Shown here piece after piece: positions 9,279-18,915 of a stretch of 59,256 nt of DNA. The notes beneath the pieces were generated by a model. The model did no database searches and was not told the origin of the DNA. It saw nothing but the letters and a program-made list of their open reading frames with translations. The translations under genes and the position numbers were made by a program. Source of the DNA: Chrysophaeum taylorii (lineage: Eukaryota > Sar > Pelagophyceae > Pelagomonadales > Pelagomonadaceae); NCBI GenBank assembly GCA_029834535.1, contig JAQMWT010000472.1, positions 1 through 59,256 on the forward strand, read 5' to 3'. Numbering within the stretch: position 1 is the stretch's first letter; each line of letters opens with the position of its first letter.

Positions 9279-9590
9279 TGTGGCGTAAGGAGAATTTAGG
9301 CCTACCTGGCGTGCCTTCGAATCCTGGCTCGCCGCTCGCGTCCGTGCCCTTGATGGAGTCACTGGACGAGGATGGCCGTTCTCCCGCCACACAACCACAA
9401 ACAACTTCCGTGCCTGGTCCTCACAACTAGAGGATCGGCTGTGCTTTATGATTAAGAACACTCGAATCACAGAAACCAGGGAAGATGATGTCATAGAGAA
9501 AACTGACATCATCAGAACGGAGTAGGGTGCCCCTGATAAGGGGGGGGCCTAGAAGAGGGTAAGCCTTAGGAGGCGGGAGTTGCCGCCACA
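9279..9590 (-). repeat. 5' LTR of element A (family 1)
   Basis: 312 bp, beginning on the minus strand with TGTGGCGGCAACTCC and ending in CGCCACA. The outer end matches the LTRs of element B (GGTAAGCCTTAG...GTTGCCGCCACA on the plus strand). Its 3' partner is outside the window. It contains a perfect 10-bp inverted repeat at 9484-9513. Confidence 0.82.
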
Positions 9591-9620
9591 AAAATATAAA
9601 AAGAAGACGTACAGCCTTGG

Positions 9621-9953
9621 TGTGGCAGTAACGCCCATCCCCCCACTTGCCTGCCTGCCACCTGACTTACCCTGGTTGTTGCCCTGGTACTGACGTTGCA
9701 GTTATGTGGATGGGTGTCATCTTGACACCCTCACCTGCGCTTCCACTGAACCCTATGTACCAGGCATTTGTATTGCTTTCTTGCTGTCTTCTTGCTATTA
9801 CCCTCTTTTGATAGTCCGATTTTATGATGGCGTGAGTATTTACGCTGAGATCGGGCGTGTGGTGGTTTCACCCGCGGTTCGGGTTGGGAAAAAAGGTTGT
9901 TGAGGACTCTGGCCAGGCCAAGAGGGGCGGGTGTCTGAGAGAAAACCACTAGA
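9621..9953 (+). repeat. 5' LTR of element C (family 2)
   Basis: 333 bp from TGTGGCAGTAACGCC to CCACTAGA. It matches 16405-16737, 49817-50149, 59201-59256 and, inverted, 46572-46905. It holds an 8-bp perfect dyad, GGGTGTCA/TGACACCC, at 9712-9730. No promoter could be placed with confidence. Confidence 0.92.
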
Positions 9954-9954
9954 G

Positions 9955-9972
9955 TGGTCTCAGAAACGGGAA
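9955..9972 (+). other. Primer-binding site of element C with LTR-spanning dyad
   Basis: TGGTCTCAGAAACGGGAA starts one base after the LTR. Together with the LTR end it forms a dyad: TCTGAG (9934-9939) pairs with CTCAGA (9959-9964), and ACCACT (9945-9950) pairs with AGTGGT (9953-9958). This recalls the stem around the primer site of retroviruses. The primer tRNA is not assigned. Confidence 0.6.
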
Positions 9973-10422
9973 TCGATAGTCCAACTCCCGGACTATCGAT
10001 CTACTGTTATTCGGCGGCGAGTCGGTTCGTAACGGTCGAGCGAGTGCGAAGCCGACGCATTTGTGGGTGAAGATCCAGGGGATCACGGGTACCGCTGAAG
10101 GGTTCATTTTACGTGATTCGGATCGAACGGGGAGCGGAGTCACTACGACTCAACCAGGCAAAGCATCGTAAGACCTAACCAGGCAAAAAAGAGTAAGACC
10201 TAACCTAGCTCGCGCGAGGCAGACCACCTCCCTGACGGCGAGCGACAGCACCGGGAAGGCCGTCCATAGCCTTCACGCGCAAGGCAAATCCTACCGTGAG
10301 TCGAGCGCACCGGTAGAGCGCGCAGTCAGACGGCAGCCGGAAATTTGTCGTCTGACGGAAAAGAGCAAACAGGCGAGTTGTGAGCGTTCGGATTAATCCT
10401 ATTATCCGGGCAAAGCGCGGTC
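9973..10422 (+). other. Element C 5' leader
   Basis: About 450 bp between the primer site and the ATG of gag at 10423. It aligns with 50169-50610 of element D over most of its length, apart from a divergent stretch near 10155-10200. No gene is seen in it. Confidence 0.65.
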
Positions 10423-11511
10423 ATGGCAGAAAGGCCAATGACAGAACGACCGCAGTGGTCTCGGGACGCACAGGAGCGTCTGCAACGATTCAGTGCAGCG
10501 ACTCCATTTTCGTCCATTGGAAGAACACCGTTCAGCACGCCCTTTCAACGGCCGGAAGCCGAGGAAAGCGGCATAAGAAGAGAGGCAAGATCATCTGATA
10601 GCCTCGACAGCCCCCCAAGCGTGGTCATCCTTCCGGATCCACGCGCCGGCGAAGGGGGAGCTACGGTTGCGCCAGACGCAACCTCAAGACCGGGTGAGCC
10701 GACGTTCCCGTACGCACGACCCTACGAACGTGCGATGAATGCTACGGAGTCATCTCGAGCGGACCCCGGATTTTCTACGGCGATGCGTGGACCAGAGGAG
10801 AGTGCACCTCCTAGGCCACCATCCGCGAATACGAGAGCTGCGGCAGATCGTCGATTGGATACCGACCCGGAGATTTTGCAGACCATCAACGAACGGTTCG
10901 AGATGCACCAGTCGCAGATCGAGCAAGTCATCCGTAAAATTGAGCTCGCCCGCCGCGACGCGCAGCAACAACGCTCAGAAGTGGAGCGGCAGTGGATCGA
11001 CAACGATCGACTTCGACGAATGGTGGAGGAATCCACGCGGGCGCATGCTCGAGAGGCACGGCCAGCCTCTCCGATGCCACGCGTGTTACGCCCGAAGAGG
11101 ATGACGCTGTATCGGCACTGACCGATGATCAGCCACCGCGACGTCGACCGGAGCCTACCCCGCAGCATCATACGGACCCCGGTTCAGCGCGCCCTCGTAA
11201 CGAAGAAGAGCTACTTCAGATCAAGAAGGGAGCTGCTGGTATGACTCGTATCACGTTTTCGCCTCTCACCGGGCAAATCACCAAGACCCAGGATGAGGTT
11301 AACGCGTGGTTTATGCAGTTGCTGCGTAAGGTGGAAGGCGAGATCATGCCGCATGAAGGATGTGTCAACATGCAGCTAGGAGCCACTGAGGACGTTTGTC
11401 ATGCGACTCTCATGGCTGCTGTTGACGAGAATGAAGTCGAGGAGGATGTCTTGAGTGACAGACCTCCTCCTGAGCCACCTCCAGATGAAGAAGTGAAAAA
11501 AAACACCAGAA
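10423..11511 (+). pseudogene. Element C gag remnant, capsid and protease deleted
   Basis: The frame starts MAERPMTERPQW at 10423 and runs through a proline/serine-rich N-terminus to a coiled coil (about 10860-11050). A one-base deletion near 11073 moves the frame. The text then reaches the block MTRITFSPLTGQITK and joins at 11331-11341 directly to sequence that in element D lies after the protease. Element D shows that capsid, zinc knuckle and protease are missing. The junction shares GAAGGC with both breakpoints in D (near 51521-51528 and 54131-54141). Confidence 0.85.
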
Positions 11512-12440
11512 ATGGAGATGGAGGCGACTGCTAAGGAGCTGCTATCTAAGCACGCCTCCTTGGTTTGGATACCCATCACCTACACCTTTGTCGTCGTCTA
11601 TTTTGCTGGCGCTGGAGGATCAACGTTGGGTATCCGGCGATGCAATGAACTATATGGCACTTCATTTCGCATTGTCTTGGCTTTGGATGCTTGTCCACAA
11701 GCCCGAGCCACCTTTGTGCTCAATTTTCAAAGACTCCCTATGTTTTGCACGAGTTGGGGAAATCTCATCGTCGTACATACGACTTGGTGTTGTCGTATTT
11801 ACATTCAGATTTTTGGAAGCATTCTTATTTTCACGCAAGTCCGCCGTGTATCTATGGCTCGACTGCCAATTTGCACTACAGGGACGCACGCAAGGGCGCT
11901 ACTATTACTTCTTGGATCCTGCGTCATTTCCGCAACGCACCTTATGTAATTGGACGATGGACGCTCGAGCAGGAACCATCAGTGATCCCTTAGTGCATCA
12001 CACATTTTATGTGCTGCGCATTGTCGATTTTTATAGTATTACACCACAATTGCTGTGCTCGCGCACGCGCCTACTTGCTTGCAATGTTCGCTTGGAACTG
12101 CCGTTATTATCGCGTGTACCACCGAATTTACGGGACCGTTTGGGCCAGCGTTGGGATTTACGGGTGGTCACCCGCTCATTATAGTGAACAGTTTCTCATC
12201 TACGCGCCCGGCTATCGGCCCTGCCTTCACGGTGACGCGCAACAAATTACAAATGGGACCTCACTTCTCGAACACCCGTCCACTCACGTTGCAGATGCAC
12301 CAGGAAATTATGACCGTTCCTGCTACGTGGCAATGGGGTGAGAAAGTCTCAGAGACAGCAGCTATGAAGATGCTTGGCAGTATGGTGCCACCCGCGACTA
12401 TGACGCGGATCGCGCTAGCAGTGCACAATTCGTTTGATCC
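11512..12440 (+). pseudogene. Element C C5-cytosine methyltransferase, frameshifted
   Basis: Motif I reads YFAGAGGSTLG near 11600, motif IV ASPPC near 11850, the motif VI variant TLEQEPS near 11970 and motif VIII LLCSRTRLL near 12055. The VTR segment (PAFTVTR) and motif X (SMVPPAT) lie in the frame that continues into RT. A one-base deletion near 11740 and further frame changes near 11990 and 12180 break the domain. Comparison with D and A shows these are lesions, not introns. The domain is contiguous with RT, so MTase and pol belong to one polyprotein in this family. Confidence 0.86.
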
Positions 12441-14469
12441 TTCACTTCGAAATTTGGGTAAGTTGCGGAATATTGCGACGACTACGATAGCACAACCCGA
12501 TCACCATATTCTACGGTTTTCACCCTTTGCTGTCGAGTCGCGCATTCCAACGCTCGACCCTGCCACTCGAAGTGTGTCATGGATTTCGCCCGATGAACTC
12601 TACTCTCCTGCGAGTCCTGCACCATCAGCTGCTGCCCCCGCCACCCCGCCACCACCTTTGGTTACATCGCCTGGGACGGCTCAATCTTTTGCAGGGGGCA
12701 CCGTCGCCACTGCTGTTATGCAGAGCAACCAAGCCAACAACCAGCCCTCCGCAACTGCGGAAGAAGAAGGCACCGCGAAGGAGCGACCTGCGTATTTCAA
12801 TAAGTACGACGTTCCGTGGGCGGACGCGCCTCACGACGAACATGGTCAACCTTTACCGGTGATGCCTCCTCATTTAGCGGATCAGGAGAGCATGCAGGTC
12901 ATCCCTCCGACCGTCGCGCAGGTCGAAGAGGTGATGGCTGAATTGGGTATTACAGAGCATCCTGCTTTAGATGATGACGAGAAGCTGATGATGAAGCATC
13001 TAATCTCGTATTCGTGGGCATTTTTCGATGATGTGATGAGACCTGTTGATTCACCTGAAGTGACGCTCCGGTTCAAAGAAGAGAACCCGACTCCCGTCAA
13101 ACTCTCGCCATATCGGTTGTCGAAAGAAAAGATTGAATGCTTGCGGATGCAGATTGAAGAATGGACCCGAGACGGAGTTATTCGTCCCGCGAATTCTCCA
13201 TGGGGTTTCCCTATTTTGATGTTGCCTAAGAAAGGTGCTGAGCCTGGCACTTCCAATGCTTACAGGGCAGCTGTCGACCTGCGGCGCCTCAATGCATTGC
13301 TCAAGGATGATAGCTGGCCGAGTGTGAGCATGGCGGACGCGTTGATGTTTCTCATCGACAAGTTCTGTCGTTCCAGCTTGGATATTCGTTGGGGCTATCA
13401 CAATTTACGATTGTCGCTAGATGCACAAGATGTGGTAACCTTCACTAGTCCTCTGGGAGCGTACAGCTACATGCGTCTACCTTTGGGAGTCAAACCAGCC
13501 GGAAGTTTGTTTTGTAAGCAGTTAAACACTGACTTGTCGAAATGGCTATATCGTGATCTCGTGGCATATATCGACGATATTCTCGCCGGTCACGCGGATA
13601 CAAAGAATCACTTGCAGTGCCTTGTGCAAGTTATTCCCCATCTCGCCTTGAAAGGGTACAGCGCCAAGATCAAGAAGATCCACTTCATGCAAGAAGTCAT
13701 TGAGTTTTTGGGTCATTTGTCCACCCCGAACGGACTGCTTCCATCACCGAGGTCTTTAGAAGCCATCAGACACATGCCAATTCCCGGCACTTTGTCGGAT
13801 GCTGACCCTAAGAAGCAAGTGCGGTCTTTCCTTGGAATGGGGAGTTTTTGCCGGCGTTATGTAAGGAATTTTGCGAAGGTTGCAGAGCCATTAAGACAAC
13901 TGACGTTGCCGGACGTAAAATTCGAGTGGACGAAAGAGTGTCAGGAAGCTTGGGATGCCATCATCGAGGCTATTGTCACTTCGAAGGGTGTCTACCATCC
14001 TGACTACTCGTTGCCTTTCTACATTCGAACTGATGCTTCCGCGCATGGGTTGGGTGCTTACCTATTTCAAAAAGTACCAGTCGTTGACGACGATGGAAGA
14101 GAAAGAATAGAAGAGAGAGTTATTGAGTACTGGAGTCGAACCGTGCCTAAATCGATGGGGAAGTATGATCCTCGGCGCTTGGAACTCCTCGCAGTACTCT
14201 CCGCTCTTGGGAAGTTCCGATTTTATATCGAAGGACATCAGACGAAATTAGAGACGGATCATCGTAATTTGACGTTTCTTCGGGATTCGAACCATACGTC
14301 TGGACAGTTAGCGCGATGGGCTATGCGGCTTGCTGCGTTCGACCGGGAGCTCGGATACAAGCCTGGAAATTCCCCTGGCATGCGCATCCCGGATTGTCTG
14401 TCGCGCAACCCTATCGACAAGTTGATCGAGAGAGACGAAGACGGGAACCGATCAATGAAGTTTATTTGA
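12441..14469 (+). pseudogene. Element C reverse transcriptase and RNase H
   Basis: The frame is open from about 12055, so it carries the C-terminal third of the methyltransferase and then RT and RNase H without a break. A conserved linker reads SVSWISPDEL, followed by YDVPWADAP. RT blocks include SPWGFPILMLPKKGAE, LDIRWGYHNL and YIDDILAG (near 13569). RNase H has TDASAHGLGAY and RRLELLAV. The frame ends at 14469 after a one-base loss near 14450, where D keeps GEPINEV. Up to that point the RT/RNase H looks intact. Confidence 0.92.
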
Positions 14470-16369
14470 TATTCCAAGAAATCCCCACCGATGTACCTGA
14501 TACAGCCTGTTTCACCTTCTCTTCGGTGACGATGCCTATACCGACGGACAGCGGACCCACCGCAGCTATGGCAGCAGTTAGTACGCGAGAGAACGTACGA
14601 ACGCCTCAATTCTCGTACGAGTCTGAGCCAGCTGACTCCGTCGAACGTCTCCCTTTTGCGGATCAAGCTGAGGATGAGATCACTCTCGATGAGATAGCGA
14701 AAGAACAAGCTGAAGATGACACATGCAAGCGAATCAGACGAAATCTCGACTCCGAACCGAAAGATCAAGACGAGAAGTCATCCGTACCGTATGAAGTTGA
14801 TAGCAACGTGTTGTATAAGGTCGATAATTCGGATTCTCACCGTCTTATTGTGGTCCCTCAGTCGATGCGAAAGCGTGTAATCGCCATGCATCACCGAGTT
14901 TGTTCGGGGGCCATGTAGGACGAGACTCCACAGCGAATCAAATCTTAGAACGGCATTGGTGGCCAAACGTCTCATCGTCAGTTAATGAGTTCATCAATGC
15001 CTGCATTATTTGCCAGAAGATTCGATCCACCATGCCTAAGCGTCATGGCTTGCTCTGTCAACCGAATCGCGTCGGAGATTGCTATGTCCTAGGTATGGAT
15101 CTGGTTGGACCTCTGCGAGGCGCTGACCTGTTCACGTACATACTCGCGATGTACGATGCAGCGTCGCATTTCTTGAAATTGGCTCTGATCAACACCAAGC
15201 ATGATTGTTCAATTTTGAACGCGTTTGTGGACAAGATTTTACTTGAGGGATGTCTCCCACGGTGCATAGTCACGGATAATGGAAATGAGTTCGCGAACAG
15301 GTTATTTCGCACGTTTGTTCGTCAATTCAACGTACGTTATCGTACTACCCTTCCGTATCACCCTCAGAGTAACCATGCTGAACGTGTCAACCGATTTATC
15401 AAAGCCTTCTTGAGAGCTGCGATCGATGAACAGCGTCAGCCAGATTGGTCGAATTTCCTCCCATATGTTGCATTCATGTACAATAGGATGTACATTCCGG
15501 GAACGAAGATTTCACCTTTCATGATGCGTACTGGCAAGCAACCCCTGTTACCACCCGATTACAATCTTTTGAGTGAACAGCCGGATCCAACGCAATCGCG
15601 TCAGCACATTTTGATGGACTTTAAGAACATGTTTGAATTTTATAGTCGTCTCGTTACACGAGCTCACCAAAAAGCACAGGAGATCCAGAAACTCAACTAT
15701 GATGCCCACCAAATTGACATCCAGTTTCCCCCGGGTGATTATGTTCTGCGTTTCGTGCCTAAGACGCGCCACAAGCTACGGCCCATTTGGCGCGGGCCTT
15801 ATATAGTTACCAGAAAGATCTCTCCCGTCGTTTACGAAACTCAAGACGTCAACGACGATGATGCTGAATCGGTTGTAGTATCTGTACAGCAGATTGTGCC
15901 TTTGAAAGTGCCAACCATCGACACTTCTTCAGCCCCTCTGCATTTACCTTCAGACCGCGACCGTTTCAAACATGGCAAGTTCGTGATTTTAAGGGTTAAA
16001 GGACGATCCAACGCTTGGAAGAAGCGTATATACGTTGCCGAAGTCTACGAAGAATATGACCACGACAATGATACCGTTGCGCTTCACTACTATACCGATT
16101 TGGGACCGCGCGATGATCCTCGTGTTTTTGATCATACTAAGCCTCTGGCTGAGCGACGCTTAAGACCAGAATACAAGGACCCTGACGGAGGTAGCTTCAC
16201 ACGCCTACGACCAAATATGGATGGCTGTGAACCCTGTGTGACTGATTTTCGCCCGGACGAAATCGACGTCCTCGTCAGTAACTTCGGCCTCCACAGCTAC
16301 AAAGTTCCTGCCGATGTAGCTGACCGAGCTTATCGTACCATTCGTGAGCGTGACCTTCGTCACCCTTGA
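14470..16369 (+). pseudogene. Element C integrase and C-terminal module, frameshifted
   Basis: A spacer (about 14480-14880) leads into the integrase. A one-base deletion near 14900 falls inside the conserved HHRGLFGGHVGRDS, which reads on as FGGHVGRDSTANQ. The HHCC finger continues at ACIICQK. DDE residues lie in MDLVGPL, TDNGNEF and HAERVNRF. After the core comes a GPY-like block (IWRGPYIVT) and a conserved tail with KKRIYVAEVYEEYD. It ends at a TGA at 16367-16369, just before a hairpin and the polypurine tract. Confidence 0.9.
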
Positions 16370-16390
16370 AGTCGAGGACGACTTCATCTC

Positions 16391-16404
16391 AAGTAGGGGG
16401 CTCC
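16391..16404 (+). other. Polypurine tract of element C
   Basis: AAGTAGGGGGCTCC immediately before the 3' LTR. The same layout occurs in element D (59187-59200). Element B, read on its minus strand, has AGGGGAGTCC before its LTR. Confidence 0.6.
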
Positions 16405-16737
16405 TGTGGCAGTAACGCCCATCCCCCCACTTGCCTGCCTGCCACCTGACTTACCCTGATTGTTGCCCTGGTACTGACCTTGCAATTATGGGGGTGGGTG
16501 TCATCTTGACACCCTCACCTGCGCTTCCACTGAGTCCAATGTACCAGGCATTTGCATTGCTTTCTTGCTGTCTTCTTGCTATTACCCTCACTTGATTGTC
16601 CGATTTTATGATGGCGTGAGTATTTACGCGGAGATCGGGCGTGTGGTGGTTTCACCCGCGGTTCGGGTTGGGGAAAAGGGATGTTGAGGGCTCTGGCCCG
16701 GCCAAGAGGTGCGGGTGTGTGAGAGAAAACCACTACA
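16405..16737 (+). repeat. 3' LTR of element C
   Basis: 333 bp, starting TGTGGCAGTAACGCC and ending ACCACTACA. Its length equals that of the 5' copy. The dyad is kept at 16497-16515. Confidence 0.92.
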
Positions 16738-17289
16738 TCGGCATCTTCGACTGCAAGGCCAAGGTCGACAAGCCTATCGCCATGCGCACCGCGCCTCCAC
16801 TGCGACAAGTGGCTCTGAATCCCCTGCAACCTTGCTGCAAGCCTCCAACACCGCCCCCAACACCGCCCCCAGCCGCGAGACGTCATGGACTCCGCCCGCC
16901 CTACTATATCATGATGGTTGGTGGCCCAGGAGGGCCACACGGAACCCTCTTACATCTCGACCAAAGCCCCGGCGTCTGGCGGCCCGTGTGGCTTTGAGGC
17001 GCTCTTCGTAGTATTTTCCCGAAAGAAAAAGAGATGTGCCCGCGGAACCCACAAAAAAGTGCCTAATTTCGACGCAAGTCTAGCGTCTCTAAAACCTCAC
17101 GAAACGCGTTCGCGCTTTCAGGGGTGCGAGAGGGAACGATGGAGGGCCGGTTCGAGCCTTGAACGGCTAGTGGGCGTCATCGGCTCGCCGCACACCGCGG
17201 TTCGTGTAAAAAATCCCGAAAAATATCCTGTTGATGGAATCAACAGCTACGAATCGAATAATCCGTCCGTCCGTCCGGTATAGAAAAAT
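16738..17289 (+). other. Flank of element C, no gene recognised
   Basis: GC-rich sequence with open frames on the plus strand. The first frame begins IGIFDCKAKVDKP directly at the LTR end and runs into a proline-rich stretch made by a CCAACACCGCC repeat near 16847-16870. It could be the edge of a disrupted host exon, but I see no family signature. A (GTCC)n run lies near 17263-17278. Confidence 0.3.
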
Positions 17290-18408
17290 TCAATACTCAT
17301 GTTGGGTTGAAGCTTAAACTATTTAGCATATCTTGCGTGCTTGCCGCGGAGAAATGATGGCGACGCCTCCTGGGACGAGCCGCGGCGCCTCGTGCCTAAA
17401 GAGCGCCGCGACACCGCGGCTTGCGCGGCACCGCCTGAGCGAAGCTCAGAAGCAGCAGAAGCACCGCGACCTCGACGCGGACCAAGAGCGACATCGCGTG
17501 CGAGCGTGCGGCAAGACTAGGAAAAGGAGCGCGACCGAGCGCGAGAGCCTTGTGATACCGCGCGGCCGCAACGCGAGGAAGAGCAACGCGACCGAGCGCG
17601 AGAGCGTCGTGCTACCGGGCAGCCGCAACGGTAGGAAAAGGACCGCGAGCGCGCGCGACAGCGTCGTGCTACCGCGCGGCCGCAACACTATTGAAAGCTA
17701 CCGCGCGGCCGCAACACTATTGAAATGGAACGTTCCACCGTCCGTCTACTATTGTCGGAGTATGAAATGGAACGTTCCACGTTTGAGCAAAGGTTGAATA
17801 ATTAAATGTTCAATGAAGCTTGAAACCGTTCAACGGTCCAAAAATTGCAAGAATGCCGCGAAGAACTCGTCGTGACGCCTCACAAAGTACACCCGGTGGA
17901 AAGCGCCGAAGAAATGATGCCGACCCCCCCCCCCAGGCGACAGTCCGTCTGTCCGTCCGTCCGTCCGTCCGACAGCCTCGTGCTACCGCACGGCCGCAAC
18001 ACTATTGAAAGCTACCGCGCGGCCGCAACACTCTTGGAAGCTACCGCGCGGCCGCAACACTCTTGAAATGGAACGTTCCACCATCCGTCTACTATTGTCG
18101 GAGTATGAAATGGGACGTTACACGTTTGAGCGAAGGTTGAAAAAATCAAAAATTGCAAGATACTAAGCAATGCCGCGAAGAACTCGTCGTGACGCCTCAC
18201 AGAGTACAGCCGATGGAAAGCGCCGAAGAAATGATGCCGACCCCCAGGCACTCTCGTATTCCCCCGTTCGTCTATGTATGTCCATGAGTTTCTATAAGAA
18301 TAATAAAATACTCATATTTGAGGAAAGGTTCAAGAGTTCAATATGTTTGAGCAAGGGTTGAAAAATTAAATGTTCAATGAAGCTTGAAACCGTTCAACGG
18401 TCCAAAAA
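17290..18408 (+). repeat. Degenerate repeat array in front of the Helitron ORF
   Basis: Three partial copies of the start of the Helitron coding sequence occur at 17845-17930, 18152-18246 and 18409-18500; each can encode REELVVTP followed by ESAEEMM. Between them, a block with paired TGGAACGTTCCA palindromes occurs at 17721-17797 and 18064-18140. Tandem 29-bp GC-rich units (core CCGCGCGGCCGCAACACT) lie near 17670-17720 and 17980-18064. A GTCC microsatellite lies at 17943-17972. The array may be the decayed 5' region of one or more older Helitron copies. Confidence 0.6.
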
Positions 18409-18915
18409 TTGCAAGAATCGATGGAACGCCGCGAAGAACTCGTCGTGACGCCTCAGGAAGTAGAACCGATGGAAAGCGCCGAAGAAATGATGGCGACACC
18501 TCAGGAACTCGCGGATGAGCAACGGCGTGTTTCTGGGGAGAATCACCGCGACGTCGACGCGAAGCAAAAACGCGAGCGTAGTGTCGCCGCGATGGCGCAA
18601 GACAAGGAAAAAGAACGTCAACGATCGTCTTGCCGCGCTCCCGCAACACAAAGAAAAAGAACGCGACTGAGGACGACAGCGTCGCGCTGTGGCGCTCGCT
18701 GACGACAAAGATAGGGAACGCGACCGAGGACGACAGCGTCGCGCTGCGGCGCTCGCTGACGACAAAGATAGGGAACGCGACCGAGGACGACTGCGTCGCG
18801 CTGCGGCGCTCGCTGACGACAAAGATAGGGAACGCGACCGAGGACGACTGCGTCGCGCTGCGGCGCTCGCTGAAGACAAGGAAAAGAGCACGAACGAGCG
18901 CGAGACCGTCGTGAC
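18409..18915 (+). pseudogene. Helitron N-terminal charged region
   Basis: The frame reads an acidic start (REELVVTPQEVEPMESAEE), then a strongly charged helical stretch and 19-residue repeats (ADDKDRERDRGRLRRAAAL type). A one-base loss in the A-rich run near 18885 moves the frame into the next piece (HEELRDDPAGLEHLY). The start codon is uncertain because the start region is repeated upstream. Role unknown. Confidence 0.5.
18663..18871 (+). repeat. 57-bp tandem repeat, about 3.7 copies, coding
   Basis: Full units start at 18701, 18758 and 18815, with a partial copy before them. The unit is a multiple of three and encodes 19 residues rich in Asp, Arg and Ala. This is an in-frame repeat of the Helitron protein, not a CRISPR or satellite array. 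Confidence 0.88.

Larger units (their letters stand above)
1..9590 (-). mobile_element. Element A: family-1 Ty3/gypsy-type LTR retrotransposon with C5-MTase (left end outside window)
   Basis: On the minus strand the order is 5' LTR (9590-9279), primer site, leader, a long ORF with coiled coil, protease and C5-cytosine methyltransferase, then RT, RNase H and integrase in the -1 frame. The 3' LTR lies beyond position 1. RT before integrase defines the Ty3/gypsy (Metaviridae) order. The long ORFs make this the best preserved copy in the window. It still lacks a recognisable capsid/zinc-knuckle Gag and has a frameshift near position 290 in the tail of pol. Element B is its family partner. Confidence 0.93.
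9621..16737 (+). mobile_element. Element C: family-2 Ty3/gypsy-type LTR retrotransposon, internally deleted
   Basis: It is bounded by two 333-bp LTRs (9621-9953 and 16405-16737). Inside are a primer site, a Gag N-terminus, a methyltransferase remnant, RT, RNase H, integrase and a polypurine tract. Compared with element D it lacks about 2.6 kb covering capsid, zinc knuckle and protease. Several one-base deletions break the frames. The bases flanking it (CTTGG before, TCGGC after) do not form a target duplication. The two LTRs differ at roughly twenty positions by eye. Confidence 0.93.

Noticed and set aside
18663..18871. CRISPR-like array
   Set aside because: Units are directly adjacent without spacers, in frame and protein coding, in a eukaryotic element.
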